This document shows, in pieces, positions 53,261 to 64,000 of a DNA stretch of 64,000 nt (its first letter is position 1; each line of letters starts with the position of its first letter). Under the pieces are notes generated by a model. The model saw nothing but the letters and a program-made list of their open reading frames with translations. It searched no databases and was not told the DNA's origin. This DNA is from Argopecten irradians. Lineage: Eukaryota; Mollusca; Bivalvia; Pectinida; Pectinidae. Location: the NCBI RefSeq assembly GCF_041381155.1, contig NC_091135.1, positions 6,253,620-6,317,619 on the forward strand, given 5' to 3'. The position numbers and the translations under genes were made by a program.

Positions 53261-53643
53261 CAATTCAATGACATCGGGGAAGAATAAAAAAAACATCATG
53301 AAGAAAAAGTTTTACCTGTGCGTGTTTTTGTAAAATTGTCATTTACCTTTAATCTTATAACTTGTGTACTTATTTTACTTTATCATTTACTTGATAACAA
53401 AATAATAATGCAAGTATTTGCAACTATTTCATGAGCATTTTTAATTAATGATTTCTCACTATAAAATCAGTTCTTAATGATAGTACATTTTTTTTGTTAG
53501 ACTTCGTCTGGTTAATGTATTGTTTATTGGGTTTCTTTTACCTTTTGTTCTTTAGTCTATTTCTCATTGGTTATGTCATCCTTTCAGTTATTAATCATAT
53601 TCGCTGTGTTTTGTCCCCGAAAAACTATTGGTATTACACATGT

Positions 53644-53935
53644 CATTCTCAATGTCCAGGGGGTTACGATCACTTACGATCTTTACACCACTGGAATATG
53701 CCATAGCAACATTGTGTTTGGTCCTTCGATCTACATCAAAAGATTCGAATAACGGTACAGTGTGTGGCTTACAAGTTGAGCGTCACTATCTGTAAATCTT
53801 GAAAGGAAGTCTCTGCAGGCCTGTAATTGGTCAGGTTTTTCCTCGTGCATGCATTCATGTTTGCCGTTACATAGTCAAGGGATGAAGAAATCGTAAGTGA
53901 TCGTAACCCCTGGAAATTGAGGATGTACACATCCT
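53644..53935. mobile_element. palindromic MITE of the GTAAGTGATCG family, second full copy
   Basis: GGGGGTTACGATCACTTACG at 53660 is inverted at 53890-53915 (CGTAAGTGATCGTAACCCC). The interior (ACATCAAAAGATTCGAATAA, ACGGTACAGTGTG) is in opposite orientation to the 33.5 kb copy. Confidence 0.8.
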
Positions 53936-55376
53936 TACTTTTTTTCTTTTCTTCGGAGTATTAAATTCTTTTCTCCTTTTATCATCTAAATCTAATAAAT
54001 CTTAATGCATCAATTTTTTTATCATTAAACGTTCTATGAAATGAAATATTCTTATTTATATTTTTAGATATTTGTACAATATTAAACAAAATGTAATCAA
54101 ACAAATATGTTAAAAGACGCCTATGTTACCATAGCAAATATGTAATTTAATTTAATTTTTGCAGATTTTTAAAAATAAAGAAACAGCTGAAGCATTATCG
54201 TTCGCAGGTTTTATCACTAGAACCAAGAAAAAAATTAATACGAGTATCAAGAAAACATGAATCACAAAACGTTTTGTTTACTTTGTAATTTGTAAGAGCT
54301 TTATATTTTAAGGACAAATGGATTAAATGTAAATTATTTAAATTACAAATGTTACAGTTCTTTCATACATGTCTATTTATCAATAAATATTTATTTTCGG
54401 AACACACGATTTACGCTTTTATATAAGTTATTACCCAACAGAACAACCCCCTTCCCCCTCCGTCCACAATACACAGTATTTACATATTTTAATGAGTCTT
54501 CATGTTTTATGAAATTTGTATGAAATGAGTCTTAAAAGTTATTTTGCGAGCCATGGATAATTTCACAAAATTTCATATATAGACACCAGTTTAAAAATAC
54601 TTTATCATATATAAGTACAGCAGTCTATATTTCAAATAATATAAACGCCAAAATGTGGTGTACAAATCCAGCGGAGCCAACCATTTTGTCCGACTGTTCC
54701 CGAATCCTGATGTCACGTCATTTGTTCTGACTTTACCTTTTTGTTTTCTGTCATGAAGCCCCAATGACACAGCCAATGATATTCGTTCCAGGTTATGTAA
54801 CCCTAGTGATATATTATACAAATAGCAGCTTTTTGTGACACAATGGCGAGGCCAGACGGTCGATTCCGTCGAGTTGGCGATACAGAAATCGCTGAAATTT
54901 TAAATTATGTAATATAACAAATATTTCATTGGTTATTCGGTGGTTCTAACACAATAAAATAACAGTTGTTGATTACCACTTGCTCGGGTTAAATATTATG
55001 ATCTAGAGCTTAGTAATCCATGGAATATTTGTATAATGTATAAGGAAAGGTACAAATGTATGGTGCTGGAGGATAGAAGTTCATCGTGACATCAATATGA
55101 GGAAACGTATGGATCGTTCTATGGGACATTCAAAATATCGAAGTCAAGGAAGATAAAAGACAGATAGAAAACATATTTTGATGATGCAGCACAAAAATAT
55201 TACACTGTAAATTAATGCGTAAGATTCATAAAACCTTCCCAAAAGATAACCTCTAATTATAAAGTATTAAAAGAATGCATCGGAATGCAAGACTTGATGT
55301 GTAAAACCATGATAACAATGGATTTGTTTCATGAGTTTATAAACTACTCGGTGCGAGGAAGACTAATAGAATATTA
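53936..55376. other. intergenic, no recognisable gene
   Basis: AT-rich. A C-rich patch lies near 54448. Short ORFs on both strands are unsupported. Confidence 0.4.
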
Positions 55377-55513
55377 CATGGGTCTGTCAAGTGGACAGGG
55401 ATATCTCAACCCGAGTGAAAGATTTTGGCCGGTCAACCCGAGGCTTGCCGAGGGTTGACGGCCAAAATCTTTCACGAGGGTTGAGATATCCCTGTCCACT
55501 TCACAGACCCATG
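55377..55513. mobile_element. near-perfect palindrome with GAGGCTTGCCGAGG core
   Basis: The left arm (CATGGGTCTGT... GACAGGGATATCTCAACCC... AAAGATTTTGGCC) is inverted immediately after the core, to ACAGACCCATG at 55503-55513. The arms are about 62 bases with few mismatches. Confidence 0.9.
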
Positions 55514-55524
55514 TTTGATTCTTT

Positions 55525-55775
55525 TTCTCCCATACTTAGTAGAAAATATGATGAAATTCCACTTGGTTTCCAGCTTTTTCATCGCGCCATTATCGCAGGA
55601 ACGTCGTTATGCGTCAAAATTGATGACGTCATCTACAATGCGCGCCGCAGTTACGCCGCATGTATTGATGACGTCATGTTATTGTCTAGCGCGTGTGAGC
55701 TGTCTGTGTAAGATAGAGATATCTTTTCCTTAGCAACCACGGGATATCCCTGTGAAGTATGGGAGAAAATGCGAT
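55525..55775. mobile_element. inverted-repeat element downstream of the palindrome
   Basis: TTTTCTCCCATACTT at 55525 is inverted at 55758-55774 (AAGTATGGGAGAAAA). GGGATATCCCTGTG beside the right end resembles the neighbouring palindrome's arm. The interior holds two GATGACGTCAT sites (about 55622 and 55668). Confidence 0.55.
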
Positions 55776-56071
55776 CCGCTTTATGATAATGAACATATTG
55801 CTTAGGCAATAATGGTACGTGGAGCTGTACCATTTAGTCAATATCATTTTTTTTTATCTAAAACTAATTTTGCTTTTATTTATAATATTGAAAATACGTT
55901 CGGTTTACGTTTACGGTTTGACAGCCATTAGCATGTTATACTGGTAATATCGACAAAAACACAATATTTTTTTCGTTAATTTTTTTTATATCTCTTTCTA
56001 TTAATGGCAATGGACAAAGCGTGTTAATATTGGAAGTTCATTAACTATTATAGTGTTTGTTATCTTCTAAT

Positions 56072-56298
56072 TAGGCAAAAAAATAATATGTCTGTTTAGT
56101 GTCACCCGATCGACCCTAATTTTTTACCACCAATTTTTCCCACTTTTCTACCAAAAAATAATAATCAAAGTCGGGATCTCTGACTCCGGTTTCGGCAATT
56201 ATTTTAAAGTGAAAAACACTAAAAGAAATCCTCCCGACCTACCGACCCTGTTTTTTTTGGCCAATGTAACCCTAATTAGCAGACATTTTTTTGCCTTA
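56072..56298. mobile_element. small MITE
   Basis: TTAGGCAAAAAAATAATATG and TCTG at the left are inverted at the right (CAGACATTTTTTTGCCTTA). CGACCCTAATTTTTT is matched by ACCGACCCTGTTTTTTTTGG inside. Confidence 0.6.
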
Positions 56299-57764
56299 CT
56301 ACATTACAGCTATTATCGGTGCGAGAGTTCGAATAATGGGCATGCTGATAATTAGAGCCTTTCTTTGTGGAACTCTTCTTTGTTTTATTCGTAAAATAAT
56401 CCTCATGATTTGTTTACTGATATGTTTGTTATTGTTTACAAACCTTACCGATGAGGACAAAAGCATCATGTATGTACAGGCCTTGTCTGTGGGTGGTTTA
56501 AAGTTACTGAATGAAGGTAGCTCATACAAATTTAAACAAACAACCGGAGAATAAATCAAATCTCGCTTGTTACTTCAAAAATAAAACAAAATAAAAAACG
56601 GGGTATACAAGAAAAAACAATATACTTGTATAGGCAGGTGTGTTGTATGGTCATCCAAGCTCAACGGATGTTATGTGTACAAATTGCAAAGGTATAGGAC
56701 GTGTTTGCTTGTTATACAACAGGCACAACACAGTTAAATGTATTATATAATATAGTTGAACAGTTACACAACAGTCTGGCAGTCTAGAGGAAACACAATA
56801 TGCTCAATACTATAAGGTATGTACAATGTGTCTTATTTCTTTTATCGGCACATAATCCAATAGATTAAATATACTCTTACCTTATGCAACAACAAGCCTG
56901 TATTCACCAACATAATATGTACATATACTCTATGTCAAATCATTAATTATAATGATCATGACCTCCTTTCAACTCTTCTACTAATTCAAATCTCCAATGG
57001 CTCCAATATAGAATTAATTCGTCTCTTTCTTTCTTTTTCCAGCTACCTTTATTAAGCATGTCCCCCTCCCCTAAATACCAATATATTGTAAGCTAGCTTA
57101 CGTAGTATAAAGTACTATTAACACCAGTAAATACATTGACTCTCCTGATCAATACAAAATTGCAGCTACCACTGTGGTTGGATTGTTATTTTTATTTTAC
57201 TCTCCATTTTTTATTAATTACAATTGTATACCTATAACATAAATTATGTACGTACATGTAACTAATTCTTATCCATATTATTTGTAAATTTTTCAACCAA
57301 GATAAATTCGCGAAAGGTTATCTATGCGATTTGATATTTACCACAATTACTGCGAAATGCAGTTGTATTAATTTATTTTTAAATTTGCGAAACGTAATAT
57401 CGGCGAATTTACCTTGAAATGGAAATCGCGAAATTTTGTATCTACTTATTTTATTCATTTTGATTTTGATGACGAGTTCTTGATAATTATGGAAATATAA
57501 TAGATCCTTTGCTATTTGTTGATAAAGGGTTTATCAATTGGTATATATCGATTATTGAGATTAAGAACGCTTCATAAAGTTTTACATTTGTAATTTCCAC
57601 TCAAAAAACTCTGACTGAAAATTTTCGACTATATTTTTATCTTTCAAAATGATGTCCTAAAATCAGAGTAGCTGACATACATAAAATGATAATAGGATAA
57701 TTGTTAATAAAAGGGTGACATTATTTTATGTAAATGATAGCCGGATGTTCTTGTTAATAAAAGG
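56299..57764. other. intergenic, no recognisable gene
   Basis: AT-rich; overlapping chance ORFs at 56291-56559 on both strands. Confidence 0.4.
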
Positions 57765-60740
57765 ATGGCTACAAACGAGAACGGTGTCGAGAACGGTGTC
57801 GAGAACGAGCCCAAATCCATGCTACCCGAACCCACTGAGAACATTCCGAACTGAAGGTGTCACAGGATCAGACATCTCTGGAAGCGATATCAGACTGATA
57901 AACACTTTAAAGAAAACGTCATCTACACCGCTATTGTGTACCTGGCGTTCTTTGTTATCGTTAGTTAATTATCCCGCTCAAACTTGTATCATATTTATTT
58001 GGTCCATGGTTTAATGACTTAGCAGTTTTAAGGAGTGAATGGTTGACGTGATATCACGGAGAGAGAGAGTTTCCCTAATGGCATACATTCGACAAAGTCA
58101 CTTATGTTGGATTTAGGTCTTAGTTTTTGATAAGACACTAAGAAAAATCAAACTGAAATAAATCATGAAAGTTGAATGGCAATCAAGATTTCCCGGCAAA
58201 TTAAGATATAGCATCTTCCCAGTCGTACATTTATACCATCAATGGCAATATCGATATAAAAAAATATCAATATATTGATTTTATTTGATCTTTTTTTTTA
58301 TCTCACATTGTATTTAATAAATGTTAGGTTGTCATTTTTCTTCACATTATAATATTAATAGTGTCTTTCTCTTCTTGTCAGAAATAGCTGTGAATCATTA
58401 TACTTATCAGCTTTTTATAATTGTTAATGTTGACTCGTTTGCACTATATTTGCATATCCCATTCTATTAAGACATCACCACGGAATTCTATGTTTGGACT
58501 ACGTTTAATTTAACTTGTTTTTATAAAAAAATATGTTATTATTTTGACACATACCTGTAAAACAATCTTACCATACTGCTGTGTAAATATTAGGTAATCA
58601 AGTACATTGACTCAACAGTATCATCACTCCGGTCAAAAGTATTACTCTCCAATCGTGTATACATTGCCTTCATTAGTAATAAGCATTTCACATATTGTAC
58701 ATCCGAGCCTACAAAATCCCTTTATTTCATTTCAAGCGGTTGTATCTCCTAAAAGTGTCAAATTAGCTATAGCAAATACAACTAAAGTGAATAAAATTAA
58801 ACCCTAACCATTTCTTTCTTGCAGGGTTGGAGGAAGGGTCAGTTTGGACCCTCATACATTGACCTCAGGAGAATCACTGATGCTGATATTGTACAAGGCT
58901 CCTGGATCATTACCGCCATTTTCGTTGGATATACATCCGGGTCAATAGTTCAAGGTTTTCTGTACCGTCAAGTAAACCGGAAGTTGATGTTAAGTATGTC
59001 ACTGTTTCTGATCGGTGCTGCCATTGTTGCAGTGCCGTGGTGTGTGCTTATTGAGTTAATGATACTTACCTATTTTGTTGTCGGACTTCTACAAGGCATT
59101 ATTGATGCAGGTAGGTACGCCGGTGTAACGTTGAAAATGGACCTCCGTTGAAAATTGACCTTTCAATGAGGTCTATTTTCAACGGGTCGGTATAAAAAGT
59201 GTGCTTAAAGTTCAGTTTTCAACGGTTTTCGGGGTCATTTTTCAACGTTGAACAATGATCCGAGGTCAGTTTTCAACGGGGGTCCATTTTCAACGTACTA
59301 CCGGCAACTGATTTAACTTGTAACACTAACGATTTGATGAATAACAATGACTTTAGTAATGCTTAATGATTTCACAATGACTTTATCGTAAGAGAATCCT
59401 GAACAATAATGTCGAATCACAAGAGAAATTACTTCGTAATGATTGCGATACACTTATAAAGGATATATTTACTAAGAATTCCCTCGCCAAGTTAACGTTG
59501 TTGCATATTCCCAAATAAGAATAGCCTTTCTCCTAAAACATCATATAAAAGATTCCTATACAGTTGTAAACAAACTTCGATGACTTTGTTTTTTTCTCGC
59601 CGGATCAATTTAGCGATATATTTTTCTATTGACCGCGAAATTAAATCGCACGCAAAATACCGTATACATTTGTTTACATTATACAATTATTTGAAAATAT
59701 ACCAAGGCTTTTATTTTTCCTACAACAGGAGGAAATGCGGAAATATTACGAGTGTGGAAACAAAATGGACGCTTGGGCGTTCTTGGACTGAACTTCGTCT
59801 TCGCTTCTGAAAGTGTAATAGCACCACTTGTGGTAACACCTTTCATGAAAGAAATAGGAGACGAAGGACACAATACATCACTTGCTCAGTCTTGGGCGGC
59901 AATATCAACTCATTAAAGTCATCTTAAAGGATCAAATACTACCAACACCACTTCACTAGACTTCCTCTCAGAACGTGTTCCTGACGAATCAAATATAAAG
60001 ATTCCGTTTTCGATCCTAGGTGGATTATCGCTGTCTGCAGCCTTATTATTTGCTTATTTTTACTTTAAGTATGATAGGGAAATGATCCAAGATGTTACGA
60101 TTGGACTATCACAAAAACCAAGGAAACTGCCGAAAAACGTCAAAGTAGCTATGTTATCTAATATTGCTGTTATGTATTTTATCCACAACGCTATTGACGA
60201 CACATTTATAGGACTGCTATCGTCGTATTGCGTGGGGTACTTCAATTGGACAAAAGAAGAAGGTGGCTACATTTCTACCATGTATTTTTATGTGTCCTTG
60301 GGGCGCGTTTTACCTTTATTATTATCGAACGGTATGTGAATACATTAGTCTGTATTGCAATAGACTTGTCACTGATGTTGATATCCGTGACCGGTCTTCT
60401 AGTAGTTTCCGTGTATATGTTTGAGACCGGCGTATGGATTTTTGTGTCTTTATTTGGTTACTCAACATCATATGTTTTTGCCTTGATGCTAAGCTGGACT
60501 AATGAATAAGTTACCATAGTGACAGGACGGATATCGTCTCTCATGTTCTTCAGTGCTATGATAGGAAGTGCATTGAACCCTTTACTGCTAGGAATCCTGA
60601 CGAAGCAGTTCGGACTGATATGGTATTGGTATCTTTTCCTTATTGAACTCATTCTTCAACTTATGGTATTTGCGGTAGGTTTATTGGGCAGGAAATGTAT
60701 TGTCAAACAGTTTAGTAAAACCTTCAATGCATGCAATTAG
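57765..60740 (+). pseudogene. MFSD4 / sodium-dependent glucose transporter-like MFS pseudogene
   Basis: Exon 1 is 57765-57959 (MATNENG start, then YTAIVYLAFFVI and donor GTTAGT). Exon 2 is 58825-59110 and exon 3 runs 59729-60740; the splice phases match (0, then 1). The order GPSYIDLRR, GSIVQGFLYR, LLQGIIDAGGNAEILRVW, GLNFVFASESVIAPLV and FNWTKEEGGYISTMYF fits the MFSD4/NaGLT1 family of twelve-helix plasma-membrane transporters. Lesions are TGA at 57852-57854, TAA at 59914-59916, a frameshift near 60302 next to a GGGG run, and TAA at 60507-60509. Introns are retained, so it is a decayed duplicate or unitary pseudogene, not a retrocopy. Sequencing error could explain the frameshift but hardly all four lesions. 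Confidence 0.85.
59117..59306. mobile_element. TTTTCAACG-rich inverted repeat in the transporter pseudogene intron
   Basis: ACGTTGAAAATGGACCTCCG with TTGAAAATTGACC (59128-59160) is inverted at 59262-59296 (GGTCAGTTTTCAACGGGGGT, CCATTTTCAACGT). The core TTTTCAACG or its complement occurs about eight times. It begins within 10 bases of the exon 2 donor. Confidence 0.8.
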
Positions 60741-61287
60741 ACATTACATGTATGATATACTCAAACAGTGTGCATAAAAACGTATAATCAGAACTTTAAA
60801 CAAAGTTTAAAAAGTTTATGTATTGTTTTAAATACGATGCTGAGGATTACAAATAGAAGTGATAGAAGGCTGGATCTCCCATAGTCAACAACTGTAACAC
60901 ATAAGGATATAAAATCCGGTGTCTCACTATTAATGACTATATTGTCTTTCATACCTACAGATGTAATACTGGCTGGTCTAGGGCAATACACTCATGTCGC
61001 CTGAGGCTGTATTACATGGCTCATCATGCAATAAAGCCTCGTGACGTCACGGCGTCAACAAAATTTCTATTTCCTCGGTAAAATTTTAACATTTTTTTCA
61101 CTTTCACAAACTTGACTGGTTTTACTATAAAAGATCCAAACAACGGGTTTTTTGTTGAAAATATCACTTAATTTTTCATGTATGGAAAATTGACTTCCAG
61201 TCGTTGATTTCTTCGAATTTATATCAAATTGGGGCGATATTATAGTTGTAACATTGCAATAAAACGTCGAGGTATGAAAGAAAAATA
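60741..61287. other. intergenic, no recognisable gene
   Basis: One GTGACGTCAC site occurs near 61033. No other feature is supported. Confidence 0.4.
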
Positions 61288-61437
61288 CTCTTTCATAAGT
61301 GGATTTGAAGTATAGGGATATTCTATCCTTGGGATCACAAAATGTTGCAAAACCCGAGGCTTGCCGAGGGTTTTACTACATTTTGCGACCCTCGGGTAGA
61401 ATATCCCTATCCTTGATATCCACATATGAACGAGTCT
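61288..61437. mobile_element. palindrome with CCCGAGGCTTGCCGAGGG core
   Basis: The left arm (TTCATAAGTGGAT, TATAGGGATATTCTA, CACAAAATGTTGCAAAACC) is inverted after the core (GGTTTTACTACATTTTGCG, TAGAATATCCCTA, ATCCACATATGAA). The core is identical to that at 55438-55455, though the arms differ. Confidence 0.85.
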
Positions 61438-62692
61438 TATAGTCTTCAGCGTTTAGTCTATATACTTGGAATACAGAGGACGACACATGTTTGCGTTTCA
61501 TCGGTATTGTGGTCCATTAATTCATATAACTAATAATTAAAAAAAATCGTTATTTCAGCTAAACACAAATTAAATGACACTCGAACTTGATGTCTTTCGT
61601 AAACCCATCCCAATTTTAAAATAAACTATCTGTTATCTTTATCAGTTTGGAAGGTTGGCTCGATTGTGCGTTGTCCCAACGCTTGTATAAGTGTTTATCC
61701 CAAAGCATTTTACTAGATACTTTATACCATGAAATTCAAATGTTCGTTTCGTAATCAGATGGACATCGGATGTTAATGTATGTATTTTTTCGTTGTTTTA
61801 TTTCACTCAACATCCTGATATCCTAATTGCAGCTATGGTATGGAAGGATGCGTATATGGTATGTTATGTATTGTGTGTCTTGGGAGAGTGTGGTATGTTG
61901 CTACTGTTTGTAATGATTAAAAAAAACCTCATTTTGTTATACTATCTCAGTATCTCGGAGCTAGGTATATAAGTGGCCCAAAAAACACAAAAGATATAAT
62001 GCTATGTATCTTGATAAATCAGGTAAATAGGACATTAAAAGACTTTGTCATCTCCGAAAGATAGAAATAGAACATATCGCTGCCATTTTATCCATTTAAT
62101 GTCTATTTCGTCGCGGTTGCTTGCGTGTCTTCATACGATTCTAGATATGGTCGCCTTGATTACGATATAATCACTTATATTTATGGAAGGACAATATGGG
62201 TATTAGTGAAAAATACACCCTTGTAATGGCCGTACATGTAGTTAAAAAGGACTCTAAGTGTATGTATTTGTAAAGTCGAATCCGGTCAAACCAACGCTCC
62301 TACTACTTGCTATAAAAACAAGTAATCATAATAAAATGGTTACTTGGTGGCATAAATATGTACTGAACCCTGTGGACTTCGTTAAACTGAAATGTACAAT
62401 TTTTTTTTATTTTATTTTTTTTTATTTTTGCATATTTTGGCAAAATTTACAAAAAGCACAATAATCTACGAGTCAACAACGATATCTACTTTATATTAAC
62501 TAAGTTATGGTCAAGTACCTCTAACAAGTGATATATAGGCATACCAAAATCACTAGTTTAAACAGGGTCTTCAACAGGATCCAAAGTTTGTTCTCCTCTG
62601 GCCCCAATAAAATTTTAGAACCAGTTTATTGACATCGTTTTCTGCTTAGCACCAATAATAAATGGGAGAGGATTGTTTGTTGTTTATGTATC
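61438..62692. other. intergenic, no recognisable gene
   Basis: AT-rich with a T-rich tract at 62399-62440; no supported feature. Confidence 0.4.
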
Positions 62693-62835
62693 AATTATGG
62701 ACCTTTGTTGATGTCCATATAGTGTTATATTGCCCTTTAAGAATAAATAATGACCAAAGACGTAGCCCGAGGTCATTATTTTAAATTCTACCAGGATGGT
62801 ATAACACTATATGGACCGAAACGAAGGTTCTTAAT
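62693..62835. mobile_element. palindromic element, same family as 20747-20890
   Basis: GTCCATATAGTGTTATA at 62713 is inverted at 62800-62816 (TATAACACTATATGGAC). AATAATGACC near the centre is inverted as GGTCATTATT. The centre is AGCCCGAGGTC. Confidence 0.75.
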
Positions 62836-62845
62836 TTTATATAAG

Positions 62846-62936
62846 GTATGTCGTTTCTTTAACAAATGTCAAAAACAATCAACGATTTTATTATAGATAT
62901 AGAAAATCGTTGGTCAAAGAACGACACCTTGAAGAA
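62846..62936. repeat. hairpin AACGATTTT / AAAATCGTT
   Basis: GTCGTTTCTTTAAC... CAACGATTTT is inverted to AAAATCGTTGGTCAAAGAAC... GAC. It directly follows the preceding palindrome and may be an outer part of it. Confidence 0.55.
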
Positions 62937-63723
62937 TGCAGCGTTTGTACAATGAAGGTTACAAAGGAATATTAACTCGGTGTTTCTAAAAATGGAAACA
63001 CAAAGTCAATATGCTGTAAATTGAACGTCACGTGACCATGTATTAGCCAATGAAAATAATGGGAAATCAGAACATATCTAATATATAGTACTATGTTATC
63101 AGGCTCCGATGCCTCAATATGTCTCAAACGTTACACACGGAGATTTTTTTTCATAATTTATTTTATTCAATAGACATATAAAAAACACAAAATTTTCCTT
63201 TCACAGAACGGCTTTTCCATATTTCCATACTGAAATTGATTTTAATTTTGAACACAACCTTTTACCACTTTCACATTATTTTCAGATATAGTCATAATTT
63301 ACTCGTTATTACAGCTCATTCATTCATATCCTCTCAAAACAAATTGATATATAAATATTTCAAATAGCGTATAATTAATTTCCAGTAAATATGTCAGGGT
63401 AGACAACTCTCATAAAAAATAAGTAAAAAGGAGACTTCTCAGTTACACATATTCTAATATGTAGTTACACAAATGCTTTGTTACTTAAAAAAAATCAATG
63501 AAACATATACCACAGTATTTTTCTCTTTCGCACAAGGACTCTCACTCCAGTTTCACAAATTTACAGAGAAAAAATCTTTTAATATACGTCTGCACTTTTC
63601 TTTCGAGATATCGGTGCCAATTGGGATATTTTGTTCGCTTTTAAGTCTACAGTATCCTTATTAAAACGATATAAAATAGACCATTACATTATTTGGTACG
63701 ACTACTAGTCACGTATATGCACC
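62937..63723. other. intergenic, no recognisable gene
   Basis: AT-rich, nothing supported. Confidence 0.4.
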
Positions 63724-63942
63724 ATGTCTGATAAGGAGATGTTTACCGAAAGAAAGCAAACCCTAAGCATCCGTCTTGACCGTTCATTAAAGTGCTTCAT
63801 GTCTATATCTTCCGTTGGCGATGTCGACAACGGAAAGAAAGTCAAGTCAGTTCAGATTACAATATCACCTAATAGCAAATATATTGATCGCAACATGGGA
63901 TATATATATATTTTATGGATATACGAAGTAATCAATATTTGA
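63724..63942 (+). CDS. short ORF at the window edge, possible first exon
   Basis: ATG in a good context (CACCATG) opens MSDKEMFTERKQTLSIRLDR and about 50 further residues, the last of them AT-driven (YIYILWIYEVINI). The first 45 residues have a more coding-like composition than the surroundings, but I see no clear splice donor and no known domain. It may be chance. Confidence 0.2.
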   Translation: MSDKEMFTERKQTLSIRLDRSLKCFMSISSVGDVDNGKKVKSVQITISPNSKYIDRNMGYIYILWIYEVINI

Positions 63943-64000
63943 CCTAGATGTCATATCGCTGGTTCGTTAATCTACGACAAAGGATATATTATACCAGAAC

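Overview
This window is animal nuclear DNA, most likely from a bivalve mollusc. It is AT-rich and gene-poor. Its genes are split by GT-AG introns, and there are many foldback/MITE elements, a tRNA-derived SINE of a type common in molluscs, and a 5'-truncated non-LTR retrotransposon. The bivalve assignment rests on my recognition of the repeat families and of lineage-typical extracellular proteins; no marker gene proves it. Nothing looks prokaryotic.

Layout, left to right. At 185-4808 (+) a five-exon gene encodes a secreted PAN/apple plus fibrinogen-related lectin-like protein. From 4.8 to 12.75 kb lies a repeat block: a 1.57 kb foldback element with TA target duplication, a diverged direct duplication, a MITE nested between its halves, and a decayed L1/Tx1-like LINE whose 16-bp target-site duplication can still be read. 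At 16218-16643 (+) a small ORF encodes a very acidic protein with a hydrophobic N-terminus. Between 17 and 23 kb there are scattered repeats only.

The main gene occupies about 23.3-51.5 kb (+). Two alternative signal-peptide exons of identical length (23317-23371 and 24832-24886) can each splice in frame to a ten-exon body (35688-51496). The predicted product is a type I membrane protein of about 727 aa: signal peptide, three tandem extracellular repeats of a kind I cannot assign to a named domain, three sushi/CCP modules (the first degenerate), a Cys-rich stalk, one membrane span and a short tail. Its introns hold several minisatellite arrays with 15, 20, 38, 58, about 85 and about 300 bp units, plus many palindromic elements.

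From 53 to 64 kb there are more palindromic elements, an intron-containing pseudogene of an MFSD4/sodium-glucose-type MFS transporter (57765-60740, three stops and one frameshift), and an unsupported short ORF at the right edge.

The two intact multi-exon genes lie on the same strand and both encode extracellular recognition-type modules (PAN-FReD, and repeats plus CCP), so a role in innate recognition or adhesion is a reasonable inference. Nothing in the sequence proves that they work together. All exon boundaries are read by eye from splice consensus, phase and protein continuity.
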